Shown: positions 1 through 8,469 of the stretch, one piece after another
Numbering within the stretch: position 1 is the first letter of the stretch
Layout: every line of letters starts with the position of its first letter
NCBI RefSeq assembly: GCF_003121295.1
Contig: NZ_PHNC01000035.1
Span: 173,994 to 237,993 of the forward strand
Direction of reading: 5' to 3'
Length of the DNA: 64,000 nt
Source of the DNA: Streptomyces orinoci
GTDB lineage: Bacteria; Actinomycetota; Actinomycetes; Streptomycetales; Streptomycetaceae
Notes under the pieces: model-generated
The model's database searches: none
What the model saw: the letters and a program-made list of their open reading frames with translations, nothing else
Told to the model about the DNA's origin: nothing
Position numbers and translations under genes: made by a program

Positions 1-1783
1 GGTGCACGGTGATGGTCCGCCCGCGTACCGCGAAGCCGGTGACCTCGTCCGGCGGCACGGGGGTGCAGCAGCCGGCCAGGCGGATATGGGCCGTTGCCAG
101 GTCGGCGCCCTGGGCGGCCACGGCCACCGGCCGGGGCCCGGCCGGGGCGGGGCCACGGCCGGGCGCCCTGGCGGGGGCCGGGGGCAGGGGCGGCGGCGGG
201 GCGACCGGATCGGGGGCGGGGTGGGTGGCCAGCCAGCGGCCGATGGCGATCCGCGCCACCGGGGTACGGGCGTGCTCCAGCCATTCCGGCGCGGGGCCGG
301 AGGCGGCGTCCGGCGAGGCGGCCTCCGGGGGCATCAGCAGCTGCAGGGTGTCGCCGTCGCGCAGCACCGTACTCAGCCGTACCAGACGGCCGTTGACACA
401 GGCGCCGATGCAGTGGTGGCCGCCCTCCCCGTACTGGGCGTAGGCCGCGTCCACACAACTGGAGCCGGCCGGCAGGCCGATGGTGCCGCCGTCCGCCCGG
501 AAGACGGTGATCTCGCGGTCCTGGGCCAGTTCATCGCGCAGCGAGCTCCAGAAGGTGTCCGGGTCGGGGGCGGCACGCTGCCACTGCAACAGCCGGGAGA
601 GCCAGCCGGGGCGGGTGGGGTCGATGCGCTCGCCCTCCGCCTCGGGGGTCTCGGCGGCCGCGTAGGGATTGCCCAGGGCGATCACCCCGGCCTCGGCGAC
701 CTTGTGCATCTGATGGGTGCGGATGAGGACTTCGGCGGCCTCGCCGCCCTCGCCCGCGATGGCGGTGTGCAGCGACTGGTAGAGATTGAACTTGGGGACC
801 GCGATAAAGTCCTTGAACTCCGAGATGAACGGCGTAAAACAGGTGTGCAGTTCGCCCAGCACCGCGTAGCAGTCGGCGTCCTCGGCGACCAGCACCAGCA
901 GCCGCCCCAGGTCGGAGCCGGTCAACTCGCCCCGCTTGAGCCGCACTCGGTGCACCGAGACGAAGTGCCGGGCGCGTACCAGCACTTCGGCGCTGATCCC
1001 GGCCTCCCGCAGCACCGCGCGCACCCGGGCCGCGGTGGCCTGGAGCGGATCGGGGGCGCGGGCGTGGGCCAGCACCAGCTCACGGGTGCGGGCGTACTCC
1101 TCGGGGTGCAGGATGGCGAAGACCAGGTCCTCCAGCTCGGCCTTGAGCACCTGCACGCCCAGCCGCTCGGCCAGCGGGATCAGCACATCGCGGGTCACCT
1201 TGGCGATGCGGACCTGTTTCTCCGGGCGCATCACGCCCAGGGTGCGCATATTGTGCAGCCGGTCGGCCAGTTTGATGGACATCACCCGGACGTCATTGCC
1301 GGTGGCCACCAGCATCTTGCGGAAGGTCTCCGGTTCGGCGGCGGCGCCGTAGTCCACCTTCTCCAGCTTGGTGACCCCGTCCACCAGGAAGCGGACCTCC
1401 TCGCCGAACTGCTCCCCGACCTGATCCAGCGTCAAGTCGGTGTCCTCGACGGTGTCGTGCAGCAGCGAGGCGGTCAAGGTGGTGGTCTCGGCGCCGAGTT
1501 CGGCCAGGATCAGGGTGACGGCCAGCGGGTGGGTGATGTAGGGCTCGCCGCTCTTGCGCGTCTGGCCGCGGTGCGAGGACTCGGCCAGCAGATAGGCGCG
1601 GCGCAGGATGTCCAGATCGGCGCCGGGATGATGGGCCCGGTGCACCTTGGCCACATGGTCGATGGCGTCCGGCAGCCGGCCCCGGGCGGCGGAGCCGCCC
1701 AGCGCGGCGCGGCCCAGCCGCCGGAGCCCGAGGCGGCCGCGGCCGCGGCGGGGAGGACGTTCGTCCGTGGCCTCTGCGCTCAT
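1..1783 (-). CDS. rshA: RelA/SpoT-family (p)ppGpp synthetase/hydrolase, C-terminus cut by window edge
   Basis: About 594 residues are visible and the 3' end lies outside the window. The ATG at 1783 follows no overlapping gene and gives a basic N-terminal tail. An HD-type hydrolase domain covers about residues 55-205, with the hallmark LLHDTVEDTD (H109, D110) and a following KLADRLHNMR segment. A RelA/SpoT synthetase-like domain follows, with FKDFIAVPKFNLYQSLHT; a TGS domain starts near residue 420, and a CC-type segment (LAGCCTP) sits at the visible end. The expected role is cytosolic control of the stringent-response alarmone. In S. coelicolor the second RSH gene (rshA) lies beside dapF, as here, which is why rshA is preferred over relA. 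The synthetase domain is somewhat divergent, so net activity cannot be predicted. Confidence 0.85.
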   Translation of the reverse strand, partial: MSAEATDERPPRRGRGRLGLRRLGRAALGGSAARGRLPDAIDHVAKVHRAHHPGADLDILRRAYLLAESSHRGQTRKSGEPYITHPLAVTLILAELGAETTTLTASLLHDTVEDTDLTLDQVGEQFGEEVRFLVDGVTKLEKVDYGAAAEPETFRKMLVATGNDVRVMSIKLADRLHNMRTLGVMRPEKQVRIAKVTRDVLIPLAERLGVQVLKAELEDLVFAILHPEEYARTRELVLAHARAPDPLQATAARVRAVLREAGISAEVLVRARHFVSVHRVRLKRGELTGSDLGRLLVLVAEDADCYAVLGELHTCFTPFISEFKDFIAVPKFNLYQSLHTAIAGEGGEAAEVLIRTHQMHKVAEAGVIALGNPYAAAETPEAEGERIDPTRPGWLSRLLQWQRAAPDPDTFWSSLRDELAQDREITVFRADGGTIGLPAGSSCVDAAYAQYGEGGHHCIGACVNGRLVRLSTVLRDGDTLQLLMPPEAASPDAASGPAPEWLEHARTPVARIAIGRWLATHPAPDPVAPPPPLPPAPARAPGRGPAPAGPRPVAVAAQGADLATAHIRLAGCCTPVPPDEVTGFAVRGRTITVH

Positions 1784-1958
1784 GGGCACCTCCGGCAGTG
1801 TCAACCGGCGGTCGGCTGGCGCCTGACGACCGGTGCTTGATGCTACCGACCCCATCACGCACCGCTCACCCCCTCTCGCCCAGAGTGAACCGGATCACCC
1901 ATTCGAGCGAGGCCGCCATCCGGTAACCGGGTAAGCGGACCGGGCCCCCGACGGCCCG

Positions 1959-2837
1959 TCAGCCCAGCAGCGAGGCGTCCAGCAGGCCCTCGGCCACGAT
2001 CACCGCGGGGGCGGTCATCTCCACGGTGCCGTCCGGGTTCTCACTGATCACCAGACGGCCGCCGGGGACGTCCACGGTGTAGGTGACCGGGTGGCCGTCG
2101 CGGGCCGGGTCATGACCGTCGCGGCGGGCCGTGGCCACCATCACCGCACAGGCGCCGGTGCCGCAGGAGCGGGTCTCGCCGGAGCCGCGCTCATGCACCC
2201 GCATGGCCACATGCCGCGGGCCGCGGTCGGCCACGAACTCCACATTGACGCCCTCCGGGTAGGCGCTCGCCGGGCTGACCGCGGGGGCGTCGAGCAGCTT
2301 CCCGGCCTCGGCGAGGTCGTCCACGAAGCAGACGGCGTGCGGATTGCCCATATTGACGTTGCGGGCGGGCCAGTTGCGCTCGCCGACCGACACCGTCACC
2401 TCGCCCGCCGGCAGCAGGGCCCGCCCCATGCCGACGGTGATCTCCCCCGGGGCCCCGTCCGGGCCCGGCTTGCCCAGGTGCACCCGGCGGATCCCGGCCC
2501 GGGTGGCCACCGCCAGATCGCCCGCCCCGGCCAGACCGGCCCGCTCCAGATAGCGGACGAAGACCCGGACACCATTGCCGCACATCTCGGCGATGCTGCC
2601 GTCGCTGTTGCGGTAGTCCATGAACCACTCGGCCTCACCGGCCATGGCGCGCGCCTCGGGGTGCGCGGCGGACCGTACGACCCGCAGCACGCCGTCCGCG
2701 CCGATGCCCGCGCGCCGGTCGCACAGCCGCGCCACGGCGGCCGGGGACAGCTCCAGCCCGCCCTCGTAGTCGGGGATGATCACGAAGTCGTTCTCGGTGC
2801 CATGACCCTTGAGGAAGGCGATCCGCGTGCTGTTCAT
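1959..2837 (-). CDS. dapF: Diaminopimelate epimerase
   Basis: The product is 292 residues, the usual length, starting at the ATG (MNSTRIAFLKGHG). It converts LL- to meso-diaminopimelate, the cross-linking residue precursor of peptidoglycan and of lysine. The two half-sites carrying the catalytic cysteines are both present: MCGNGVR in the N-terminal half and SCGTGAC in the C-terminal half. The GHGTENDFV start is also typical. It is followed by rshA on the same strand after a 175-base gap and preceded by a small membrane protein gene and miaA, so one or more minus-strand transcripts probably cover this block. This is an ordinary intact housekeeping gene. Confidence 0.95.
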   Translation of the reverse strand: MNSTRIAFLKGHGTENDFVIIPDYEGGLELSPAAVARLCDRRAGIGADGVLRVVRSAAHPEARAMAGEAEWFMDYRNSDGSIAEMCGNGVRVFVRYLERAGLAGAGDLAVATRAGIRRVHLGKPGPDGAPGEITVGMGRALLPAGEVTVSVGERNWPARNVNMGNPHAVCFVDDLAEAGKLLDAPAVSPASAYPEGVNVEFVADRGPRHVAMRVHERGSGETRSCGTGACAVMVATARRDGHDPARDGHPVTYTVDVPGGRLVISENPDGTVEMTAPAVIVAEGLLDASLLG

Positions 2838-2866
2838 GCACCGATGGTACGCAGCACGGACGGCGC

Positions 2867-3316
2867 TCAGCGAAGCCGGGCCACCCGCCAGACGGCCAGC
2901 AGCACCAGCACCGCCACCACGGCCGTGTACGAGGCCACAAAGCGCCAGTCCGGGCGGCCGCCGGAGCCGCGCTGCGGCAGGCCGGGCCAGGTGTAGCCGA
3001 CCCGGCGGGCGGCCATCACGCCCCAGCCGGCGGCGCAGCAGCTGATCAGCAGCCCCAGCATGGCCACCACCGGGCCGCCGTCGCCGAAGTCGAAGGCGAG
3101 CGGGAAGGCGAACATCAGCGAGCCGATGGCGGCCAGCAGCACGATCGGGGCCAGCTGCCACAGCCGCAGCCGGCGCGGCGGGCGCAACTCCCGGAAGGAG
3201 GCGGGCTCGGCGCTCTCCGGCACCGTCTCCTCGGTGTCCTCCGGACCGTCCGGTGTCAGTGCCTCCAGGTCCGCACGCGGCGGCTGCTGTGATGTGTCAC
3301 GAGGGCCGGCCTCCAT
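2867..3316 (-). CDS. Small conserved membrane protein, three predicted TM segments
   Basis: The product is 149 residues from the ATG at 3316, which has a GGGAGGG ribosome-binding site about 8 bases upstream; a TTG at 3334 is a weaker alternative start. An acidic, proline-rich cytosolic N-terminus of about 60 residues is followed by three hydrophobic stretches, beginning LAPIVLLAAIGSLMFAF, then VAMLGLLISCCAAGW, then ASYTAVVAVLVLLAVW. It sits between miaA and dapF, where Streptomyces genomes commonly carry such a small membrane protein. No catalytic motif is visible and no function is proposed. Confidence 0.75.
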   Translation of the reverse strand: MEAGPRDTSQQPPRADLEALTPDGPEDTEETVPESAEPASFRELRPPRRLRLWQLAPIVLLAAIGSLMFAFPLAFDFGDGGPVVAMLGLLISCCAAGWGVMAARRVGYTWPGLPQRGSGGRPDWRFVASYTAVVAVLVLLAVWRVARLR

Positions 3317-3424
3317 CGCCACGCGCCCTCCCAACCCCGGACTTCACGGCTCGCTCGAAGCTTGATGATGGCACGCTGCGGAACCGCGGAATGACACCTG
3401 GCACTTCCCGATGCCATCACGTGA

Positions 3425-4363
3425 TCAGGCTGTGACCGCTCGTTCGACCAACGCCAGTGCCAGTCCGGTCAGTTCCGGCCGCCGGGCCGCGGAACCGTCC
3501 AGCCAGTGCACCCGGGAGTCGCGCCGGAACCAGGAGTCCTGACGGCGGGCGAAGCGCTTGGTGGCGCGCACCGTCTCCTCCCGCGCCTCCTGCTCGGTGC
3601 ACTCGCCGGCCAGAAAGGCCAGCACCTGCTGGTAGCCCAGCGCCCGGGAGGCGGTGCGCCCCTTGCGCAGCCCGGCCCGCTCCAGCGTGCGGACCTCTTC
3701 CACCAGACCGTCCGCCCACATCCGGTCCACCCGGGTGGTGATCCGCTCGTCCAGCTCGGGACGGGCCACGTCCACACCGATCTGCACCGCGTCGTACACC
3801 GGCGTCTCGCCCGGGAGGTTGGCGGTGAAGGGGCGGCCGGTGAGCTCGATGACCTCCAGCGCCCGCACAATGCGGCGGCCGTTGCCGGGCAGGATGGCGC
3901 GGCCCGCCTCGGGGTCGGCGGCGGCCAGCCGGGCGTGCAGGGCGCCCGGCCCCCGCTCGGCCAGCTCCGCCTCCAGGCGGGCGCGCACCGCCGGATCGGT
4001 GCCCGGGAACTCCAGGGCGTCGATGGCCCCCTTGATGTACAGACCGGAGCCGCCGACCAGCACGGGGGTACGGCCCTCGGCCAGCAGCCGGTCGATCTCG
4101 GCACGGGCCAGGCGCTGGTACTCGGCGACGCTGGCGGTCTCGGTGACGTCCCAGACATCCAGCAGGTGGTGCGGCACGCCCTGCCGCTCCTGGGGCGTCA
4201 GCTTGGCGGTGCCGATGTCCATGCCCCGGTAGAGCTGCATGGAGTCGGCGTTGACGACCTCGCCGCCCAGCCGCTGGGCCAGGGCCACGCCCAGGTCGGA
4301 CTTGCCGGCCGCGGTGGGCCCGACGACGGCGATGACCCGCGGTGCGGGAGCTGCGTTTCTCAC
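3425..4363 (-). CDS. miaA: tRNA dimethylallyltransferase
   Basis: This enzyme adds the dimethylallyl group to N6 of adenosine 37 in tRNAs reading UNN codons; MiaB, encoded nearby, then methylthiolates it. The GTG start at 4363 is chosen because it places the P-loop GPTAAGKS about ten residues from the N-terminus and gives 312 residues, the usual family length; the frame is open further upstream but with non-conserved composition. The segment NADSMQLYRGMDIGTAK after the P-loop and the VLVGGSGLYIKGAID segment are diagnostic. The QDSWFRRDSR sequence near the C-terminus is the usual tail motif. Confidence 0.95.
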   Translation of the reverse strand: MRNAAPAPRVIAVVGPTAAGKSDLGVALAQRLGGEVVNADSMQLYRGMDIGTAKLTPQERQGVPHHLLDVWDVTETASVAEYQRLARAEIDRLLAEGRTPVLVGGSGLYIKGAIDALEFPGTDPAVRARLEAELAERGPGALHARLAAADPEAGRAILPGNGRRIVRALEVIELTGRPFTANLPGETPVYDAVQIGVDVARPELDERITTRVDRMWADGLVEEVRTLERAGLRKGRTASRALGYQQVLAFLAGECTEQEAREETVRATKRFARRQDSWFRRDSRVHWLDGSAARRPELTGLALALVERAVTA

Positions 4364-4545
4364 CGCACCAGTCTCGCAAACCCCGGCGCGCCCCCTCGAA
4401 CGAGCTACGTGACGCGACGTCGGCGCTTTCGTTGCCTGTTGCGAGGTTCCGAGAGCCGGTTCCCGCTCCGGTGCCCTGCCAGGCGCGGTGGAGCGTCCCC
4501 GGCGACCCGGGATTTCACTGACCCCAGTAAGGTAATGGAGTAGAT

Positions 4546-4812
4546 ATGGGCGTGTTTTCAAGGTTTCGCCGTCGGACGTCGGAAGCGTCAACGGAGGAGG
4601 CCATGACGGCCACTGAGACGGCGGAATCGTCCGGCGCCGCGGAGACGTCCGACGTCACAGAGACGGCCGAGGCGGAGCCGGAGGCGGCCGCCGGGGAAGC
4701 CGTCGCGGACGAGGACGGGGCTGCCGAGGGGGGCGAGGGAGTGGACATCCCCAAGCAGCAGTCCGCGGACGAGGCGGCGGACAGCGAGGCCGGTGAGAGC
4801 GCCCGTAAGTAG
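4546..4812 (+). CDS. Small acidic low-complexity protein
   Basis: The product is 88 residues. A basic start (MGVFSRFRRR) is followed by an Ala/Glu/Thr-rich acidic body and ends in a more specific tail, GVDIPKQQSADEAADSEAGE. The ATG has a GGAG site at the correct distance. It lies immediately upstream of, and probably co-transcribed with, the antitoxin-family gene at 4844. Proteins of this composition occur at this position in other Streptomyces, but no domain or function can be named from sequence. It is probably intrinsically disordered. Confidence 0.65.
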   Translation: MGVFSRFRRRTSEASTEEAMTATETAESSGAAETSDVTETAEAEPEAAAGEAVADEDGAAEGGEGVDIPKQQSADEAADSEAGESARK

Positions 4813-4843
4813 CTCGCTGGATCACGATGAGGGGTAGGTGCCC

Positions 4844-5074
4844 ATGGGCCTGTTCGACGATCTCAAGGCCAAGCTCGAACCGGTGAAGGACAAGGTCGGC
4901 GACCTGGTGCAGCAGCACGGGGGGAAGATCGAGCAGGGGATCGACAAGGCGGCGCGGGTGGTGGACGAGAAGACGGACGGCAGGTACAGCAGCCAGATCC
5001 GCACCGGCACTGGCAAGGCCAAGCAGGCCCTGGACCGGCTGGCCGAGCAGGACGGCCGGGGCGGCCGGGCCTGA
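4844..5074 (+). CDS. MT0933-type antitoxin family small protein
   Basis: The product is 76 residues starting at the ATG preceded by GGGG at nine bases; a GTG two codons upstream is possible but less well spaced. The sequence begins MGLFDDLKAKLEPVKDKVG and continues with an amphipathic, Lys/Asp-rich helix and the VVDEKTDGRYSSQI segment typical of the actinobacterial family named after M. tuberculosis MT0933 (Pfam MT0933_antitox). No toxin partner is adjacent, so the antitoxin label is only a family name. A strong convergent terminator follows directly. Confidence 0.7.
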   Translation: MGLFDDLKAKLEPVKDKVGDLVQQHGGKIEQGIDKAARVVDEKTDGRYSSQIRTGTGKAKQALDRLAEQDGRGGRA

Positions 5075-5083
5075 GAGACCCTC

Positions 5084-5130
5084 GACGGCGACGGCCGCGG
5101 AGCGCTCAAGGCTCCGCGGCCGTCGCCGTC
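5084..5130. terminator. Bidirectional terminator hairpin
   Basis: A perfect 20-base-pair inverted repeat (arms 5084-5103 and 5111-5130, loop of 7 bases) lies between the converging genes at 4844-5074 (+) and 5143-5850 (-). A short T-containing stretch follows on the plus strand. It can serve both directions. Confidence 0.85.
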
Positions 5131-5142
5131 CGCTTTCCGGGC

Positions 5143-5850
5143 TCAGGACCAGGCGGCCACCAGATAGCCGACGCCCAGCGGCGCCTGGTCGTACAGCAGC
5201 GCGCCGCGCAGCCCGGCCCCCTCCCCCGCACCGGCCAGGACCTGCCAGGGCGCGCGCCCGGCGGCCTGCAGCTCGGTGGCCAGGGCGGGGTCGAGGGCGG
5301 CCAAGGCGGCGGTGTCCGCGGCGCCCAGCGCCCGGGCCGCGGCGGCGTCGAAGCCCTCCGCCCGCTCGTCGAGATAGCCCGGGGCCTTCACATCGCGGCA
5401 GGCGCTGCCGTCGCCCATCACCAGCAGGGCCAGCCGCTCGTCCGTGGCCGCCAGGGCCCGGCCCACGGCCAGGCAGTTCCCGGGCGGCGCCTGGGCGGCC
5501 ACGCCCAGGCCGGTCACCGGTGCCGCCGACCAGCCGGTACGGGCCAGCAGCCAGGCGCTCACCGCCAGCGGGGCGGGCAGCCGCCGCGTCCCGGGAACGT
5601 CCTCGGAATCGCCCTCGCCCAGCCGTACATCCAGGTCCACCCCAAAGCCCCGGAAGGAACCCGGGGTGCCCGAGGGGTACTCGCCGTCACCCGTGCCCAC
5701 CACCACCAGCCGGTCCGGCCGGGCGGCGGCCAGTACGGCCACCGCGTCCAGACAGGCGGCGCGCAGCGGATCCAGCTCGGGCGCGGCCCCGGCGGCGACC
5801 TCGGGAACCAGCAGCGGCGGACAGGGGCAGACGGCGGCGGCGACAAGCAT
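5143..5850 (-). CDS. Class III extradiol dioxygenase (LigB/MEMO)-like protein
   Basis: The product is 235 residues starting MLVAAAVCPCPPLLVPEVA. The N-terminal PPLLVPE segment, the LVVVGTGD strand and the later LLVMGDGSACRD segment match the Streptomyces proteins annotated as class III extradiol ring-cleavage dioxygenase subunit B-like. In true LigB enzymes histidines ligate iron; here the first position is PCPP rather than the HPP of the enzymes, so catalysis is doubtful. The gene starts 30 bases after the miaB stop codon in the same orientation and is likely its operon partner. Its substrate is unknown. Confidence 0.7.
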   Translation of the reverse strand: MLVAAAVCPCPPLLVPEVAAGAAPELDPLRAACLDAVAVLAAARPDRLVVVGTGDGEYPSGTPGSFRGFGVDLDVRLGEGDSEDVPGTRRLPAPLAVSAWLLARTGWSAAPVTGLGVAAQAPPGNCLAVGRALAATDERLALLVMGDGSACRDVKAPGYLDERAEGFDAAAARALGAADTAALAALDPALATELQAAGRAPWQVLAGAGEGAGLRGALLYDQAPLGVGYLVAAWS

Positions 5851-5879
5851 GACCGGAACGATACGCGCCGCGGCGCCGG

Positions 5880-7442
5880 TCAGTCGCAGCCGCAGCCGGC
5901 GCCGGTCGGGGCCGGGACGGGCGCGGGAGCGCCGATGGTCGGGATGCCCAGCATCACGCCCTGGGGCTTGGCCTGGGCGGCGGCGTTGCGCTTCTCCCAG
6001 GCGTCCCCGGCCCGGGTACGGCGCACGGCCTTGGCCGGGCCCTCGGCGAGCAGGTGGTGCGGGGCGGCGTAGGTGATCTCCACGGTGACCATGTCACCGG
6101 GGCGCGGAGCGAGCCCGGCGCCATCAGACGCAGTACCGGGACGGACCGGCTCCTCCGGCCTGGCGAAGTGCACCAGGCGGTTGTCGGGCGCCCGCCCGGA
6201 CATCCGCCGGGTGGCGTCGTCCTTGCGTCCCTCGCCCTCGGCGACCATGACCTCCAGGGTCCGGCCCACCTGCTTCTTGTTCTCCTCCCAGGAGATCTCC
6301 TCCTGGAGGGCCACCAGGCGCTCATAGCGCGCCTGCACGACCTCCTTGGGAATCTGCCCCTCCATCTCGGCGGCCGGGGTGCCCGGGCGCTTGGAGTACT
6401 GGAAGGTGAAGGCCTGGGCGAAGCGGGCCTCGCGGACCACATGCAGGGTCTGCTCGAAGTCCTCCTCGGTCTCGCCGGGGAAGCCCACGATGATGTCGGT
6501 GGAGATGGCGGCGTCCGGCATGGCGGCGCGCACCTTCTCGATGATGCCCAGGAAGCGCTCCTGCCGGTACGAGCGGCGCATCGCCTTGAGCACGGTGTCC
6601 GAACCGGACTGCAGCGGCATATGCAGCTGCGGCATCACATTGGGCGTCTCCGCCATCGCCGCGATCACGTCATCGGTGAAGTCACGGGGATGCGGGGAGG
6701 TGAAGCGGACCCGCTCCAGGCCCTCGATCTGCCCACAGGCGCGCAGCAGCTTGGAGAAGGCCTCGCGGTCGCCCATGTCGGAGCCATAGGCGTTGACGTT
6801 CTGCCCGAGCAGGGTGATCTCGGTGACGCCCTCGGCGACCAGCGCCTCCACCTCGGCCAGGATGTCGCCGGGCCGGCGGTCCTTCTCCTTGCCGCGCAGC
6901 GCCGGGACGATGCAGAAGGTACAGGTGTTGTTGCAGCCGACCGAGATGGAGACCCAGGCCGCGTAGGCGCTCTCCCGCCGGGTGGGCAGGGTGGAGGGGA
7001 ACGCCTCCAGCGACTCGGCGATCTCGACCTGCGCCTCCTGCTGGATACGGGCCCGCTCCAGCAGCACCGGCAGCTTGCCGATGTTGTGCGTGCCGAAGAC
7101 CACGTCCACCCAGGGGGCCTTCTTGACGATGGTGTCGCGGTCCTTCTGCGCCAGACACCCGCCGACCGCGATCTGCATCCCCGGGCGCCGGGCCTTCACC
7201 GGGGCCAGCCGGCCCAGGTTGCCGTAGAGCTTGTTGTCGGCGTTCTCCCGCACCGCGCAGGTGTTGAAGACCACGACATCGGCCTCGCCCTCGGCGGTGC
7301 CCTCCGGGGCGCGGACATAGCCCGCGTCCTCCAGCAGTCCGGAGAGCCGCTCGGAGTCGTGGACGTTCATCTGGCACCCATAGGTGCGGATCAGGTAGGT
7401 GTTAGGTGAAAGCACGGCATCGCTTCGGTCGGCACTGGTCAC
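5880..7442 (-). CDS. miaB: tRNA-2-methylthio-N6-dimethylallyladenosine synthase
   Basis: This radical-SAM methylthiotransferase converts i6A37 to ms2i6A37 in tRNA, the step after MiaA. The GTG at 7442 is chosen as start (MTSADRSDAVLSPNTYLIR after initiator substitution), giving 520 residues. The N-terminal MTTase domain supplies three cluster-binding cysteines (TYGCQMN, NTCAVREN, VGGCLAQ). The radical-SAM motif follows as CNNTCTFC near residue 175. A TRAM domain lies near residues 395-470. The C-terminus ends with a short Cys-containing tail (GAGCGCD) not needed for function. An 18-base perfect palindrome lies about 100 bases upstream. Confidence 0.95.
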   Translation of the reverse strand: MTSADRSDAVLSPNTYLIRTYGCQMNVHDSERLSGLLEDAGYVRAPEGTAEGEADVVVFNTCAVRENADNKLYGNLGRLAPVKARRPGMQIAVGGCLAQKDRDTIVKKAPWVDVVFGTHNIGKLPVLLERARIQQEAQVEIAESLEAFPSTLPTRRESAYAAWVSISVGCNNTCTFCIVPALRGKEKDRRPGDILAEVEALVAEGVTEITLLGQNVNAYGSDMGDREAFSKLLRACGQIEGLERVRFTSPHPRDFTDDVIAAMAETPNVMPQLHMPLQSGSDTVLKAMRRSYRQERFLGIIEKVRAAMPDAAISTDIIVGFPGETEEDFEQTLHVVREARFAQAFTFQYSKRPGTPAAEMEGQIPKEVVQARYERLVALQEEISWEENKKQVGRTLEVMVAEGEGRKDDATRRMSGRAPDNRLVHFARPEEPVRPGTASDGAGLAPRPGDMVTVEITYAAPHHLLAEGPAKAVRRTRAGDAWEKRNAAAQAKPQGVMLGIPTIGAPAPVPAPTGAGCGCD

Positions 7443-7543
7443 CAGTCCAGGGTACGGGCGCTCCGGGATACCCCTCGTCCCGGCAACCAGGATCCCGGCC
7501 CGAGCGGGCGCCGGTGGCACGGGGGTGTCATGGCCCCTGAAAC

Positions 7544-7561
7544 TGTGACATGCATGTCACA
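7544..7561. promoter_or_regulatory. 18-base perfect palindrome upstream of miaB, possible operator
   Basis: TGTGACATGCATGTCACA is perfectly self-complementary. It lies about 100 bases upstream of the miaB start and about 530 bases upstream of the WXG100-like gene. The half-site TGTGA resembles CRP/FNR-family boxes, but the spacing between half-sites is 8 rather than 6 bases. The binding protein is unknown. Confidence 0.4.
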
Positions 7562-7592
7562 CAGCGGGTCCCCGCGGCGCGGGGGGCGTCAT

Positions 7593-8057
7593 TGCTTCCC
7601 CCTGCACCAGGACGACCGTGGGGGTGCCTGCGCGGACTCGTCCGCGATCAGCACTCCGTCCTCGGCCGCCAGTGCCGCCGCCGCGTCGGCCCGCACCCGG
7701 CCCCGCGGCTCGTCCGCGTCCCGGGCCGCCCTCGCCGGGGAACCCTGCGACCGTCCACACTCGCATGCCCGGCGGCCTGTCCCCGGCTGCCGGAGTTCCT
7801 GCCCAGCACCTCGCTCAGCAGCCCGCGCACGATGTCGCCCGCGGGTTCTCCCGCCACGCCGGACCCGCGAACACAACGTCCACCGGGGCGCACAACGCCT
7901 CCAACTCCCCTTGCAGCGACCGCATTACGTCCTCTTCCAGCTCGCTCGTACGCACCGCGCCGAACGGCAGCATCAGTCCCGCAAACGGAATGACGAACCA
8001 GCCGTCGTCACATAGCGTGACGTCAGCCCACGGCTGTAGTACCGGTAGGGTCAGGGA
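7593..8057 (-). pseudogene. Probable decayed coding region, unrecognised
   Basis: No intact gene spans 7443-8092. On the minus strand an 81-codon frame without a good start (about 7815-8057) reads like real protein, including DDGWFVIPFAGLMLPFGAV and LQGELEALCAPVDVVFAG, and stops early. Protein-like segments then continue in other minus frames (GDIVRGLLSEVLG; RADAAAALAAEDGVLIADE). This is what a gene with several frameshifts looks like, lying between the core region and the toxin island. I cannot assign a family, and chance readability of GC-rich DNA is a possible alternative. Confidence 0.3.
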
Positions 8058-8092
8058 TCACGAATTCGCTGACCGGGTGGGGGGGGAGAACC

Positions 8093-8461
8093 GTGAGCGG
8101 CAACAGCGACAAGGACGCGGACCTGCACATACGCGCGGCCGATCTGAAGGCGTCTGCGCCGACCTTCCACGAGCAGAGCAAGGCGCTCCATGACGCGGCC
8201 GCGACCCTCAAGAGCACCCTGGACGGCCTGGGTTCGCCTTGGGGCGACGACGACCCGGGCAAGAAGTTCCACGACAGCTACGGCCCCGGCAAGACCTCAA
8301 TCGACAAGGCGGTGGACATCCTCGTCCAGGGCTTGCAGAGCATTTCTGTGGCCATGACGACGATGGCCGAGGGCCACGCCGGCAACGACCATGACATTGC
8401 GGCCATATTCAAAAAGGCAGCCAAGCAGATGCAGGGCAACAGCCACGGCAACAGCAAGTAA
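8093..8461 (+). CDS. WXG100-like small secreted partner protein
   Basis: The product is 122 residues from a GTG start with a GGGGGGAG site just upstream. It is helical, with two long helices separated by a SPWGDDDPGKKF turn, the degenerate WXG turn common in Streptomyces ESX-type proteins. It has no signal peptide or membrane segment. It ends 9 bases before the RHS toxin gene, so the two are translated from one message. By analogy with type VII secretion effectors it probably pairs with, or targets, the helical N-terminus of the RHS protein. The secretion machinery itself is not in this window. Confidence 0.7.
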   Translation: MSGNSDKDADLHIRAADLKASAPTFHEQSKALHDAAATLKSTLDGLGSPWGDDDPGKKFHDSYGPGKTSIDKAVDILVQGLQSISVAMTTMAEGHAGNDHDIAAIFKKAAKQMQGNSHGNSK

Positions 8462-8469
8462 GGGCCGCC

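Noticed and set aside
2..1840. A plus-strand frame of about 612 codons opposite rshA
   Set aside because: The minus strand reads the HD, synthetase and TGS motifs continuously; the plus frame is its antisense shadow.
7544..7561. CRP-type binding site
   Set aside because: Half-sites TGTGA and TCACA are 8 bases apart instead of 6, and the identity of the binding protein cannot be fixed; kept only as a palindrome.
7618..8193. A plus-strand protein of about 190 residues overlapping the WXG100-like start
   Set aside because: It is Pro/Arg/Ser-rich and composition-driven, has no ribosome-binding site and runs through the start of the real gene.
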